A stretch of 64,000 nt of DNA from Lachnospiraceae bacterium UBA7589 (lineage in GTDB: Bacteria; Bacillota; Clostridia; Lachnospirales; Lachnospiraceae), in NCBI GenBank assembly GCA_002476495.1, contig DLKL01000007.1:8957-72956 (forward strand), given 5' to 3'. Every line of letters starts with the position of its first letter. Position 1 is the first letter of the stretch. The notes beneath the pieces are model-generated. The model ran no database searches. It was not told the origin of the DNA and worked only from the letters and a program-made list of their open reading frames with translations. Shown in pieces: positions 34,869-43,585 of this stretch. Made by a program: the position numbers and the translations under genes.

Positions 34869-36958
34869 AATATCATCTCCTTAAATATGTTCATGGCATC
34901 ATCATATTCCAATTCCTCAAGACATTGAGCGGCATTTCTAAGCATCCTGATCTGGTCTGAGGGAAGATTGTGATTCAGTATATTTTCAATAAGCTTTAAG
35001 GCAGGCTCAGGTTGGAAATTGTCAGTGTATTCCATTATACGTTCAAGATAATCCGAATCAAATACCTCATCGGTTGCTTTTTCCTCCTTAAACAGCTTCA
35101 TGGAATCTGCTTTATTTAGGAATATTCTGAGTCCGCCTATAGTTTTTTCCCACTGATAAAGCAGCAATGGCAAAGCAAGCCTTATATATTCTGTTTCAGG
35201 CTCTCCGGAACAGCGTTTTTCTATGCTCATTGATATATTGTACATGAAGGTGGCCCCTATAAAGCGGGCATTTCCTTTAAGGGAATGTACGGCTATTCCT
35301 AAGTCCTTGTAGTTTTCCTTCATGAATAAATCCATGACCTTGTTTAAAGTTTTCTCATACCTTTTGGATATAAGTGAGGCAACGGTATAGTATTGTTCAA
35401 AATCACCACTCATATATTTCATGCCCTCCGACAGATAAATGTCATATTTTAACAAAATCTGTTCAAAGTCATTTATAAGCTGAGGTGTATATATATCATT
35501 GTTAATTCCTGTAATATTTTCTATAATAAGCTCTCCGGGAAGATTCTCCTTTATAATCATTTCCAGTATTTTTCCGTCAATGGGTTTAGGAATGAAATCC
35601 TTAAAGCCTGTCGAAATAATTTTTTCCCTTATTTCTGCGTTTGTGCTGGCAGAAAGGCAAAATACCGGAGTGGTATCTGTAATTTCCGGAAACAATTCCT
35701 TTATCCGTTTGAACAGCTTTATCCCATCCATACCTGGCATCATATAATCCAGCAGTAAAAGATGGTATCGGTTTTCCTTAAGCAAATCAATAGCCATATC
35801 ACCGTTTGTTGCCGAGTCAATTTTTATTTTTGTACGCTTAAGAAGAGTTAAGATTACTTCAATATTAAGTATATGGTCATCAACAACAAGGATACGGGCA
35901 TCCGGAGCTGTAAAGGAGGGAAATTTATTGTACTGGGATGACATATGCTTTGAGATAGCCTGCTTTGCACTGACCTTGCAGGGAATCTCAATGTAAAAAT
36001 TCGTGCCATTGCCTGAGGTGTTGGAAATGTCAAGAATTCCTCCAAGTACATCAACAATGCATTTCAATATAGTCAGGTTAAAATCTACTCCGTGGGAATT
36101 ATTAATCTGTGTATTCAGGTTGTCATGGTTAAGGCTGTAAAGCGCTTTCTCATCAATCTGTATGCCGGGGCTGTCCATGTGTATTGACAGGACTCCGTAG
36201 GTATTCTCTTTTTCAAGCCATGAAAATGTCAGGTTAACGGTGGCATTTTTATAGAGCTGAAGAGGTATTGACACAAGATTATCAAGCAGCTGTCCCAAAA
36301 GGGAATTGTCCCCTATAGTGTCCCTGGGAATATTGGTTCCGGTATAATGATTAAATGTAAAATTGTTACGTTTTGATTCCTTACATAGGAGATTACAATA
36401 GTTGGTAAGGTATTCAAGAAGATCAAATTGCAGCTCAATGGGAGAAAAGTATCCTGTGGTAATTCTGGAATAAATAATAAGATTATTAACTATTCTCTCA
36501 AGATTTTTCCCGGCAATTGATACATTTTTTGCATATTCGCTTATGCTTTGGGAATTGCTTTCCCTTATTATCATTTCATTCATTCCCTGGATAATATTGA
36601 TGGGTGTTCTTAGCTCATGACTTATATTGGCAAAAAAAATATTTCTGGCTTCCTTGGCTGTGGCAGCCTGTTCCATGGCATTTTGTATTTTTCTTTTACC
36701 GATTCTGGCATTATAGATTCTTGAGATGGCATTGAATATGATTTCAATTATGCATATAAATGTAAATACAGGAAAAAGAATTCTAAGTATTTTTGATTCG
36801 GGATGTATCAGACTTAATATACCTGATGTAAGGCAAACAAAACAAAGAAAGTACATGGATATAGTTATAATAAATTCCCAGGATATAGAAAAGCCTTTCT
36901 TTTTTACGGATGACGTATGTTCATTTTTTATATCAGGGGAAAGATTGCTGGCTTTCAT
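34865..36958 (-). CDS. Hybrid sensor histidine kinase with degraded ATPase domain, REC and HPt
   Basis: 697 residues. Two hydrophobic segments (about 26-50 and 57-78) with almost no extracytoplasmic loop, HisKA with His114 (NISHELRTPIN), an HATPase-like region (about 215-327), a REC domain (355-470, Asp404, Lys458) and a C-terminal HPt domain with His558 (AVHSLKGNA). The ATPase region keeps its fold outline (IVDVLGGILDISN, GNGTNFYIEIP), but the N-box Asn is Ile231, the G1 DxG Asp is Ser263, and the G2 glycines are Asp292 and Asn294. ATP binding is therefore doubtful, and it may relay phosphoryl groups from another kinase. Upstream of, and coupled to, the LuxR-type regulator. AAGGAGG ribosome site. 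Confidence 0.88.
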   Translation of the reverse strand: MKASNLSPDIKNEHTSSVKKKGFSISWEFIITISMYFLCFVCLTSGILSLIHPESKILRILFPVFTFICIIEIIFNAISRIYNARIGKRKIQNAMEQAATAKEARNIFFANISHELRTPINIIQGMNEMIIRESNSQSISEYAKNVSIAGKNLERIVNNLIIYSRITTGYFSPIELQFDLLEYLTNYCNLLCKESKRNNFTFNHYTGTNIPRDTIGDNSLLGQLLDNLVSIPLQLYKNATVNLTFSWLEKENTYGVLSIHMDSPGIQIDEKALYSLNHDNLNTQINNSHGVDFNLTILKCIVDVLGGILDISNTSGNGTNFYIEIPCKVSAKQAISKHMSSQYNKFPSFTAPDARILVVDDHILNIEVILTLLKRTKIKIDSATNGDMAIDLLKENRYHLLLLDYMMPGMDGIKLFKRIKELFPEITDTTPVFCLSASTNAEIREKIISTGFKDFIPKPIDGKILEMIIKENLPGELIIENITGINNDIYTPQLINDFEQILLKYDIYLSEGMKYMSGDFEQYYTVASLISKRYEKTLNKVMDLFMKENYKDLGIAVHSLKGNARFIGATFMYNISMSIEKRCSGEPETEYIRLALPLLLYQWEKTIGGLRIFLNKADSMKLFKEEKATDEVFDSDYLERIMEYTDNFQPEPALKLIENILNHNLPSDQIRMLRNAAQCLEELEYDDAMNIFKEMIL

Positions 36959-36989
36959 TGCAGGCCTCCTTAAATACTCACTTATATTA

Positions 36990-37018
36990 ATAATATAAGA
37001 AAAACAATGCTTTTACAA
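36990..37018 (-). promoter_or_regulatory. Promoter of the hybrid kinase/regulator operon
   Basis: Read on the minus strand: TTGTAA, 17-base spacer, TATTAT, about 30 bases before the kinase ATG. Confidence 0.5.
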
Positions 37019-37087
37019 GAATATTTTTATTGATTATTTAAGCATCCTCATGCATATGAATTTGAAGAAAACTTTATGGGTAATAGG

Positions 37088-37116
37088 TTGGAAATAATAA
37101 CAATAAGTGTTATAAT
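37088..37116 (+). promoter_or_regulatory. Promoter of the HAD-pncB-hydrogenase operon
   Basis: TTGGAA, 17-base spacer, consensus TATAAT; the predicted start is about 28 bases before the first ATG. Confidence 0.65.
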
Positions 37117-37151
37117 TAGCTGGGCAAAATTAAAAATACATGGAGGCATAT

Positions 37152-37799
37152 ATGAAATACGATACAGTTATTTTTGATTTGGACGGAACATTGTTAAATA
37201 CCCTGGAGGATTTAGCAGACAGCACTAATTATGCGCTGAAAATCATGGGTTACCCGGAAAGAAGTATTGACGAGGTACGGCGTTTCGTGGGAAATGGAAT
37301 AAGAAAGCTCATTGAGCGGGCTGTTCCGGAGGATATTTCACCTTCAGATACGGAAAAGACTCTTGACTGCTTCAAAGAATATTATGCTCTTCATAATCTG
37401 GATAATACAAAGCCTTATGATGGAATTACAACGCTGGTGAAAGTCTTAAAGGATAACGGTATAAAAACCGGGATTGTGTCAAATAAGATTCACAGTAGTG
37501 TGCTGGCCTTAAGAGACAGATTTTTCAGCAATATAGATGTTGCCATAGGCGATATGCCGGGGCTTTCCACTAAACCAAGTCCTGATTCCTGCCTTCTGGC
37601 AATGAAGGAGCTTGGAAGCTCAAGGGAGTGTACGTTGTATGTCGGTGATTCCGATGTAGATATAGATACAGCGAAAAATGCAGGGATAGACTGTATGTCT
37701 GTCCTGTGGGGATTCAGGGATAAGGAATTTTTGATAAATCATGGCGCTTCTAAATTTGCAAAAACGCCTCATGATATAGAAAGAGAGGTACTTGGGTAA
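37152..37799 (+). CDS. HAD-superfamily phosphatase, phosphoglycolate phosphatase-like
   Basis: 215 residues, HAD subfamily IA. Motif I FDLDGTLLNT (nucleophile Asp), motif II GIVSNK, motif III Lys in STKPSPDS and motif IV YVGDSDVDIDTAKNAG are all intact, with a helical cap between I and II. Similar to Gph/PgpB-type phosphatases; the substrate cannot be fixed from sequence. The ATG at 37152 has GGAGG 6 bases upstream and is preferred over the in-frame ATG at 37140. Its stop overlaps the pncB start (TAATG), so it is coupled to NAD salvage; acting on a phosphoribosyl or nicotinate compound is a guess. Confidence 0.88.
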   Translation: MKYDTVIFDLDGTLLNTLEDLADSTNYALKIMGYPERSIDEVRRFVGNGIRKLIERAVPEDISPSDTEKTLDCFKEYYALHNLDNTKPYDGITTLVKVLKDNGIKTGIVSNKIHSSVLALRDRFFSNIDVAIGDMPGLSTKPSPDSCLLAMKELGSSRECTLYVGDSDVDIDTAKNAGIDCMSVLWGFRDKEFLINHGASKFAKTPHDIEREVLG

Positions 37800-39241
37800 T
37801 GCGAAATCTTACAATGCTTATGGATTACTATGAGCTTACCATGTCAAACGGATATTATGAAAAAGGATTTAAGGATAAGGTAGTAGTATTTGATATGTTT
37901 TACAGAAAAAATCCTGAGGATGGAGGATTTGCCATTGCAGCAGGGTTAGAGCAGCTTATTGAATATATCAATAATATGCATTTTAATCAGGATGACATAG
38001 AATATCTCAGAAAAAAAGGAGATTTTTCCGAGGGATTTCTGGAATATCTTACAAACTTTAAATTTACGGGAACTATAGAGGCAGTTCCTGAGGGAACAAT
38101 CTGTTATCCCAATACACCGCTTGTCACAGTGACTGCACCGGTGATTGAGGCACAGCTTATTGAAACTATGCTGCTTTTGACTATTAATTTTCAGACTCTT
38201 ATAGCTACAAAGGCGTCAAGAATATGCCGGGCTGCTAAGGATGAGGGCTCTGTTGTTATGGAATTTGGCGCAAGAAGGGCTCACAGCTATGATGCAGCCA
38301 TCCTTGGAGCAAGGGCGGCATATATCGGAGGAGCGGATGCTACAGCGACTGCCATAGCCGATGAAAAATATGGTATACCTGCCATAGGCACTATGGCTCA
38401 TAGCTGGGTACAGTTTTTTGATAATGAATATGAGGCCTTTAAGGCATATGCTCAGGTATATCCGGACAATTGTGTCCTTCTTATAGATACCTACGATATT
38501 ATGAAAAGTGGTGCAGTTAATGCAATTAAGGTTGCCAAGGAGATTCTTATGCCTATGGGTAAAAGACTTAAGGGTGTACGAATTGACAGTGGGGACTTGG
38601 CTTATTTTTCAAAGAAGCTGAGAAAATTATTTGATTCCAACGGTATGGAGGATTGTAAGATAGTTGTTTCCAATAGTATAGATGAGTATCTTATAAAATC
38701 TCTTCAGGAGCAGGGGGCAAAAATAGACTCTTACGGCGTAGGTGAAAGGATGATTACATCCAAATCCGATCCGGTATTCGGAGGAGTGTATAAGCTTGTG
38801 GCTGTCAGGAATGACACAGGGGAGTTTATTCCCAAAATTAAAATATCAGAAAATGTTGAAAAAATAACAAATCCGGGAAAGAAAAAGCTTTGGAGAATAT
38901 ACAGCAGGGAAACCGGATATGGTCTGGCTGATCTGCTTACCTTTTATAATGAGGAGGTTGATATAACAAAGCCATATCCTTATATTGATCCGGTTAAACC
39001 ATGGAAAAAAATGTGCTTTGAAAATGTAGAGATTAAAGAAATGCAGGCAACTATATTTAAGGATGGAAAGCTTGTATATGATATGCCAAAGCTTGATGAG
39101 ATAAGAGATTATGTTTCATACCAGCTTAAAAATCAGGTATGGGAGGAAGAACAGAGATACGAAAATCCACACATCCATTATGTGGATTTGTCAAAGGAGT
39201 TATATAGAGTCAAGGCAGGAATGCTTGAAAAGGAGTACTAG
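37799..39241 (+). CDS. pncB: Nicotinate phosphoribosyltransferase
   Basis: 480-residue enzyme of NAD salvage that joins nicotinate and PRPP to give nicotinate mononucleotide with ATP hydrolysis. Family landmarks are the N-terminal LTMLMDYYELTMSNGYYE, EFGARRAHSYDAAILGARAAYIGGADATA around the phosphoribosyl site, GTMAHSWVQ with the phosphorylated-His region and the GVRIDSGDLAYFSKK barrel strand. The length fits the clostridial/Gram-positive PncB type. Overlaps the HAD gene by one base and ends 5 bases before the hydrogenase gene, so all three should be on one transcript. Confidence 0.95.
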   Translation: MRNLTMLMDYYELTMSNGYYEKGFKDKVVVFDMFYRKNPEDGGFAIAAGLEQLIEYINNMHFNQDDIEYLRKKGDFSEGFLEYLTNFKFTGTIEAVPEGTICYPNTPLVTVTAPVIEAQLIETMLLLTINFQTLIATKASRICRAAKDEGSVVMEFGARRAHSYDAAILGARAAYIGGADATATAIADEKYGIPAIGTMAHSWVQFFDNEYEAFKAYAQVYPDNCVLLIDTYDIMKSGAVNAIKVAKEILMPMGKRLKGVRIDSGDLAYFSKKLRKLFDSNGMEDCKIVVSNSIDEYLIKSLQEQGAKIDSYGVGERMITSKSDPVFGGVYKLVAVRNDTGEFIPKIKISENVEKITNPGKKKLWRIYSRETGYGLADLLTFYNEEVDITKPYPYIDPVKPWKKMCFENVEIKEMQATIFKDGKLVYDMPKLDEIRDYVSYQLKNQVWEEEQRYENPHIHYVDLSKELYRVKAGMLEKEY

Positions 39242-39246
39242 GTATA

Positions 39247-40671
39247 ATGAGAAAATTTGACACAAGGATACAGGATTTAAAGTACAGGGTATTGAAGGAA
39301 ACTGCCAGAATGGCATGGAATGATAATCTTATTGAAGGAATTATGCATATACCGGATATTCTTGTACCGGGGAAAAAACCCACAATGAGATGCTGTATAT
39401 ATAAGGAAAAGGCTATTGCTGCCGAAAGAGTAAAACTGGCCATGGGTGGTGACAGGAACAACAGCAATGTCATTGAGGTTATTGAAATTGCCTGTGATGA
39501 ATGTCCGGTAGGTGGATATGAGGTTACACAGACCTGTAGAGGTTGTCTTGCACATCGCTGTGCAGATGCATGCAAATTTGGTGCCATAACCATAGATGAG
39601 CATCAGAAGGCACATATTGACAAAAGTAAATGCAAGGAATGCGGAGCATGCGCAAAGGTATGTCCTTACAGTGCCATAATGCAATATAAGCGTCCCTGCC
39701 AGCAGGCATGTAAAATTGGTGCCATTACCATGAATGAGGATTACTCTGCAAGGATAGATAATGATAAGTGCATTTCCTGTGGTGCCTGTGTATATCAATG
39801 CCCATTTGGTGCCATAAATGATAAGTCCTATATTCTGGATGCCATAAGATATATAAAGGACAGTAAGACCAAGGGGTACAAAACCTATGCAGCCGTTGCA
39901 CCTGCAATTGCCAGCCAGTTTAATTACGCAAAGCCGGGACAGGTCATTACGGGACTTAAGGAGCTGGGCTTTGATGAGATAGTCGAGGTAGCTCTCGGGG
40001 CAGATATGGTAACATGGAAGGAAACAGAGGAATTGAAGGAAAAAGGTATACTTACCAGCTCATGCTGTCCTGCGTTTGTGGAGTATGTTACCAGACAATT
40101 CCCTGATATGCTTCCGTATGTATCTACGACATTATCGCCTATGGCCATGATAGGAAAGCATATTAAGGAAAAAGATCCGGAAGCAAAAGTAATTTTTATC
40201 GGACCATGTACTGCTAAAAAGATGGAGGTAAAAAAGGACAGTGTTTCAAAGTATATTGACTGTGCACTTACCTTTGAGGAATTACAGGCTCTGTATGACA
40301 GCCGGGATATAGACATAACAGCTCTTGATGAAACCGGATTGGACAGTGCATCGTATTTTGGACGTATATTTGCAAGAACCGGCGGACTGTCAGATGCCGT
40401 AAAACAGGGAATCAGAGAGCAGGAAGGAGAGAGCGGATTTGCTGTGACTCCTGTAGTCTGTGATGGAATAGAGGCTTGCAAGATAGCATTGTTAAAGCTT
40501 AGAAAGAACATGCTTGAGGGAAATTTCCTTGAGGGAATGGCCTGTCAGGGCGGCTGTGTAGGCGGCAACGGTAACCTGACTCACATGGCAAAGAGCCGGA
40601 TTGATGTGGAAAATTATGGAAAGGCTGCATCTGCAAAGACTATAGAAGAGGCAATTAAAGCAGTAGAATAA
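39247..40671 (+). CDS. Monomeric [FeFe] hydrogenase, group B-like
   Basis: 474 residues. Cys-rich N-terminal part: C97/C100/C105/C109, then two ferredoxin-type [4Fe-4S] sites (C129-x2-C132-x2-C135-x3-C139 and C175-x2-C178-x2-C181-x3-C185) with further Cys at 151 and 155. The H-cluster domain has L1 SSCCPAF (C273), L2 GPCTAKKME and L3 EGMACQGGCVGG, the variants typical of group B rather than TSCCPGW/MPCTAKK of group A. It probably couples reduced ferredoxin to proton reduction or H2 sensing during fermentation. The catalytic partner is not known for this group. HydE/F/G maturases are not in the window. The ribosome site AAGGAG lies inside the end of pncB. Confidence 0.88.
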   Translation: MRKFDTRIQDLKYRVLKETARMAWNDNLIEGIMHIPDILVPGKKPTMRCCIYKEKAIAAERVKLAMGGDRNNSNVIEVIEIACDECPVGGYEVTQTCRGCLAHRCADACKFGAITIDEHQKAHIDKSKCKECGACAKVCPYSAIMQYKRPCQQACKIGAITMNEDYSARIDNDKCISCGACVYQCPFGAINDKSYILDAIRYIKDSKTKGYKTYAAVAPAIASQFNYAKPGQVITGLKELGFDEIVEVALGADMVTWKETEELKEKGILTSSCCPAFVEYVTRQFPDMLPYVSTTLSPMAMIGKHIKEKDPEAKVIFIGPCTAKKMEVKKDSVSKYIDCALTFEELQALYDSRDIDITALDETGLDSASYFGRIFARTGGLSDAVKQGIREQEGESGFAVTPVVCDGIEACKIALLKLRKNMLEGNFLEGMACQGGCVGGNGNLTHMAKSRIDVENYGKAASAKTIEEAIKAVE

Positions 40672-40675
40672 AATA

Positions 40676-40729
40676 AAGAAACCTTTATAACCTGTACTAA
40701 TATGAACATGGAATAAAGGCTTCTTTTTG
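40676..40729. terminator. Terminator between the hydrogenase and sigG
   Basis: AAGAAACCTTTAT (40676-40688) pairs with ATAAAGGCTTCTT (40713-40725) with one internal mismatch, followed by TTTGTTT; the reverse direction is also T-rich. Confidence 0.7.
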
Positions 40730-40737
40730 TTTATATA

Positions 40738-41517
40738 TTATTGTAAATAGCTGCGCATGGATTTTAAAGCATTTTTTTCAAGACGGCTTACCTGAGCCTG
40801 GGAAATAGAAATTTCGTCAGCTACCTCTGTCTGGGTTTTACCTTCAAAAAATCTGAGCTTAATAATATTGAACTCACGCTGATCTAATTTTTTCATTGCT
40901 TCATTAAGAGAAATATTTTCTATCCAGTTTTCTTCCTTGCTTTTTTTGTCTTTTACCTGATCCATAAGGTATAATACGTCCTGTCCCTCCTGATAGACAG
41001 GCTCATATAAGGACATGGGTGTGGCGATTGCATCCATGGCATTTACAATATCCTCCTTTGGAATTTCAATTTCCTTTGAAAGCTCTTCGATGGTGGGTTC
41101 TCTGTCAAGTCTTTTTGTAAGCATATCCCGTGCATAAATTGCCTTGTAGGCAATATCTCTCAAGGAGCGTGATACCCTGATTGCATTATTATCCCGCATG
41201 TACCTGCGACATTCACCAAGTATCATAGGAACAGCATAGGTGGAAAATTTCACATTAAGGCTTCTGTCAAAATTATCTAATGCCTTAATCAGACCAATAC
41301 ATCCAACCTGAAATAAATCATCGGCACTTTCGGAATTGTTGCCGGAAAAACGCTGGATGACACTTAGTACCAATCTGAGGTTTCCCTGTATAAATTCTTC
41401 ACGGGCCTTCATATCCCCTTTATCTATACGTTCAAATAAAGCTTCCTTTTCCTGATCACTCAGTAAAGGAAGCTTAGATGTGTTTACCCCACAAATCATA
41501 ACCTTAGCAGGTGCCAT
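40738..41517 (-). CDS. sigG: Sporulation sigma factor SigG
   Basis: 259-residue sigma-70 family factor for late forespore gene expression. The N-terminal ICGVNTSKLPLL is the SigG anti-sigma-contact signature; region 2 (NLRLVLSVIQRF...DDLFQVGCIGLIKALDNFD...FSTYAVPMILGECRRYMRD), region 3 and region 4 (FFEGKTQTEVADEISISQAQVSRLEKNAL) are complete. ATG at 41517 with GGAGGAA upstream; an internal ATG six codons later also exists. In Bacillus sigG follows spoIIGA-sigE; here it stands alone on the minus strand after a 69-residue gene and argH. No clear forespore-type promoter was seen. Confidence 0.93.
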   Translation of the reverse strand: MAPAKVMICGVNTSKLPLLSDQEKEALFERIDKGDMKAREEFIQGNLRLVLSVIQRFSGNNSESADDLFQVGCIGLIKALDNFDRSLNVKFSTYAVPMILGECRRYMRDNNAIRVSRSLRDIAYKAIYARDMLTKRLDREPTIEELSKEIEIPKEDIVNAMDAIATPMSLYEPVYQEGQDVLYLMDQVKDKKSKEENWIENISLNEAMKKLDQREFNIIKLRFFEGKTQTEVADEISISQAQVSRLEKNALKSMRSYLQ

Positions 41518-41599
41518 ATAAAGTTCCTCCTCAAGTATATAACTATACTGTTAAGGATTTACATTTGGGGTAAATTCTATTCAATTAAAAAATGGCAGT

Positions 41600-41809
41600 T
41601 TATGGTTTGAGAATATCCTCCATATCAAAGTCTATATTGTCAAGCTTATCCATAATGTCCATCTTGGAGTCATCAGGTTTCGCTTCAATATTAATTTTCT
41701 CAATTTCCTCCCTGGATAAGCCTGACATAAGAATAATTTCGTTTATGTCTATTTTTGCTTTAAGCATTTTAGCAGCAAGATCCATTCGGGCTTTTTTTGT
41801 ATTATTCAT
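41600..41809 (-). CDS. Small protein coupled to argH
   Basis: 69 residues, not recognised. It is helical and charged, with NNTKKARMDLAAKMLKAKIDINEIILMSGLSREEIEKI in its first half, a helix-turn-helix-like segment (IDINEIILMSGLSREEI) reminiscent of the C-terminus of Rpn-type proteins, then an acidic tail. It appears real because TAAGGAGTG, its ribosome site, overlaps the argH stop codon and leaves only 11 bases between the genes. It is read in the same direction as argH. Whether it regulates anything cannot be told. Confidence 0.7.
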   Translation of the reverse strand: MNNTKKARMDLAAKMLKAKIDINEIILMSGLSREEIEKINIEAKPDDSKMDIMDKLDNIDFDMEDILKP

Positions 41810-41820
41810 AAAAACACTCC

Positions 41821-43206
41821 TTACATAGTTAATTCGTTAATAAATTTTTCGTTTATATTAATTACCTCTGTAATTGCCTTTTCTCCGGGAGCACCGATGG
41901 TATTACGTTTTTCCACACATTCCTTAAGGCTGATTGCCTGATAAATATCATCTTCAAATACAGGGCAGATACTCTTATATTCGTCAATAGACATATCCAG
42001 GAGAGAAATGTTTTTATCAATGCAATATAAGACCAGCTTTCCTACAACGGAGTGAGCATCTCTGAAAGGAACCCCACGGTTAACAAGATAATCCGCTGCA
42101 TCGGTGGCATTGGTAAATCCGTTCATGGCACTCTTTTCCATAACAGCCCTATTAAGCTTCATGGTAGATATCATTCCTGTAAAAAGGGCAAGACAGCCCT
42201 TTACTGTATCTATAGCATCAAAGGTAAGCTCCTTATCCTCCTGCATATCCTTGTTATAGGCCAGAGGAAGTCCCTTCATTGTTGTTAAAATTGATGTTAA
42301 GGCACCATATACACGACCTGTTTTTCCTCTTACCAGCTCGGCAATGTCAGGATTTTTTTTCTGTGGCATTATGGAGCTTCCGGTGCTATAGGCATCATCA
42401 AGCTCTACAAATTGATATTCATTGGAATTCCATATTATTATTTCCTCTGAAAAACGGGAAAGATGCATCATAATTGTTGAAATGGCACTTAAAAGCTCAA
42501 TTATGTAATCTCTGTCAGAAACAGAATCCATGCTGTTTAAGGTAGGACCATAGAATTCCAGCAAAGAGGCTGTAAGCTCTCTGTCTAACGGATAGGTTGT
42601 ACCGGCAAGAGCCCCTGCACCAAGAGGACAATAATTCATTCTGCTGTAAATGTCGGTCAGCCTGCCAAAATCACGCTTAAACATTTCCATATATGCTCCT
42701 ATATGATGGGCAAAGGTTACAGGCTGGGCTTTTTGCAAATGTGTAAAGCCGGGCATGTATGTGTTAATATTTTCCTTCATAAGTCTGTGAAGGACTTTGA
42801 TTAAATCAAAAACAAGTGCCTTAAGCTCTGTAATTTCATCCCTGATATAAAGCTTCATGTCAAGAGCAACCTGATCATTTCTTGAACGTCCTGTGTGAAG
42901 CTTTTTTCCTACGTCACCTATTCTGTCGATAAGGTTTGCTTCAACAAAGCTGTGTATATCTTCATATTCATCAGTTATAATAAGGCTTCCGTTTTCCACA
43001 TCCTTAAGAATACCTTCAAGACCGGATATTATTTTGTCTCTTTCATCGTCGGTAATTACCTTTACCCTGGCAAGCATGGTCACATGGGCAATGCTGCCTC
43101 TGATATCCTGTCTGTAGAATTTCCGGTCAAAGGAAATAGATGCATTAAAATTGTAAACTAATTTGTCGGTTTCTTTGGTGAAACGTCCACCCCAAAGCTG
43201 TGCCAT
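41821..43206 (-). CDS. argH: Argininosuccinate lyase
   Basis: 461-residue homotetrameric lyase of the fumarase/aspartase superfamily that splits argininosuccinate to arginine and fumarate, the last step of arginine synthesis. The signature loop [38 protein letters not shown] and [16 protein letters not shown] are all present. [14 protein letters not shown] is the usual start. It has its own promoter and is followed by a coupled small gene. No argG is adjacent. The gene is the first of a minus-strand block ending with sigG. Confidence 0.96.
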   Translation of the reverse strand: MAQLWGGRFTKETDKLVYNFNASISFDRKFYRQDIRGSIAHVTMLARVKVITDDERDKIISGLEGILKDVENGSLIITDEYEDIHSFVEANLIDRIGDVGKKLHTGRSRNDQVALDMKLYIRDEITELKALVFDLIKVLHRLMKENINTYMPGFTHLQKAQPVTFAHHIGAYMEMFKRDFGRLTDIYSRMNYCPLGAGALAGTTYPLDRELTASLLEFYGPTLNSMDSVSDRDYIIELLSAISTIMMHLSRFSEEIIIWNSNEYQFVELDDAYSTGSSIMPQKKNPDIAELVRGKTGRVYGALTSILTTMKGLPLAYNKDMQEDKELTFDAIDTVKGCLALFTGMISTMKLNRAVMEKSAMNGFTNATDAADYLVNRGVPFRDAHSVVGKLVLYCIDKNISLLDMSIDEYKSICPVFEDDIYQAISLKECVEKRNTIGAPGEKAITEVININEKFINELTM

Positions 43207-43252
43207 AGCTGATACCTCACATTCTTCATAATTGTATTCTGTTCAAAAAAAT

Positions 43253-43281
43253 ATTTTACAACAGTTTTTACTCTCCATCAA
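43253..43281 (-). promoter_or_regulatory. Promoter of argH
   Basis: On the minus strand: TTGATG, 17-base spacer, TAAAAT, about 45 bases before the argH ATG. No ARG-box was recognised. Confidence 0.6.
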
Positions 43282-43392
43282 GGAAAAAATAACAGGCTGC
43301 ATATAGAAATTAAAGGTTGCCAATAAATAATTATTGAATTAAAATATATCTTAAGGTTGTGACAGAGACTTATAATATAAGGAGAAAAAAGA

Positions 43393-43581
43393 ATGGATAA
43401 TTATTATACAATACTTACAGCAATGACAGGAGATGACAGCAAGCCTCTGCTTGTAGCAGTGTGTCTTATTGTGTCAATTGTTCTCATGGTAATTCTTGTT
43501 ATTACTGGATTAGCCGGAAAGAGATCAGAATCATCAGGTGAAGAAGATATGAATGAGGATGATGATAGCAACGGGGAGTAG
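43393..43581 (+). CDS. 62-residue membrane protein resembling a free sorting-signal module
   Basis: Not recognised as a family. It reads MDNYYTILTAMTGDDSKP, then a 22-residue hydrophobic helix (about 19-41), GKR and an acidic tail. The order TGD, short polar gap, hydrophobic helix, Lys-Arg is the layout of Lachnospiraceae sortase signals, including PYTGDGG...SGKR of the giant adhesin in this window, but there is no signal peptide and no protein body before it, and an acidic tail follows the KR. It may instead be a plain single-pass membrane protein. A GGAG site lies 9 bases before the ATG. Followed 4 bases later by the transglutaminase-like gene. Confidence 0.7.
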   Translation: MDNYYTILTAMTGDDSKPLLVAVCLIVSIVLMVILVITGLAGKRSESSGEEDMNEDDDSNGE

Positions 43582-43585
43582 TTTT

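Noticed and set aside
41530..41590. GTATA and GGGGTAAATT resembling a SigF/SigG promoter near sigG
   Set aside because: The elements face the plus strand, away from sigG, and their spacing is wrong. An ATTTAC/GTAAAT inverted repeat is also there but too short to call.
43371..43376. TATAAT just upstream of the 62-residue gene
   Set aside because: No usable -35 at 16-18 bases, and the implied start would fall on the ribosome site. Not listed as a promoter.
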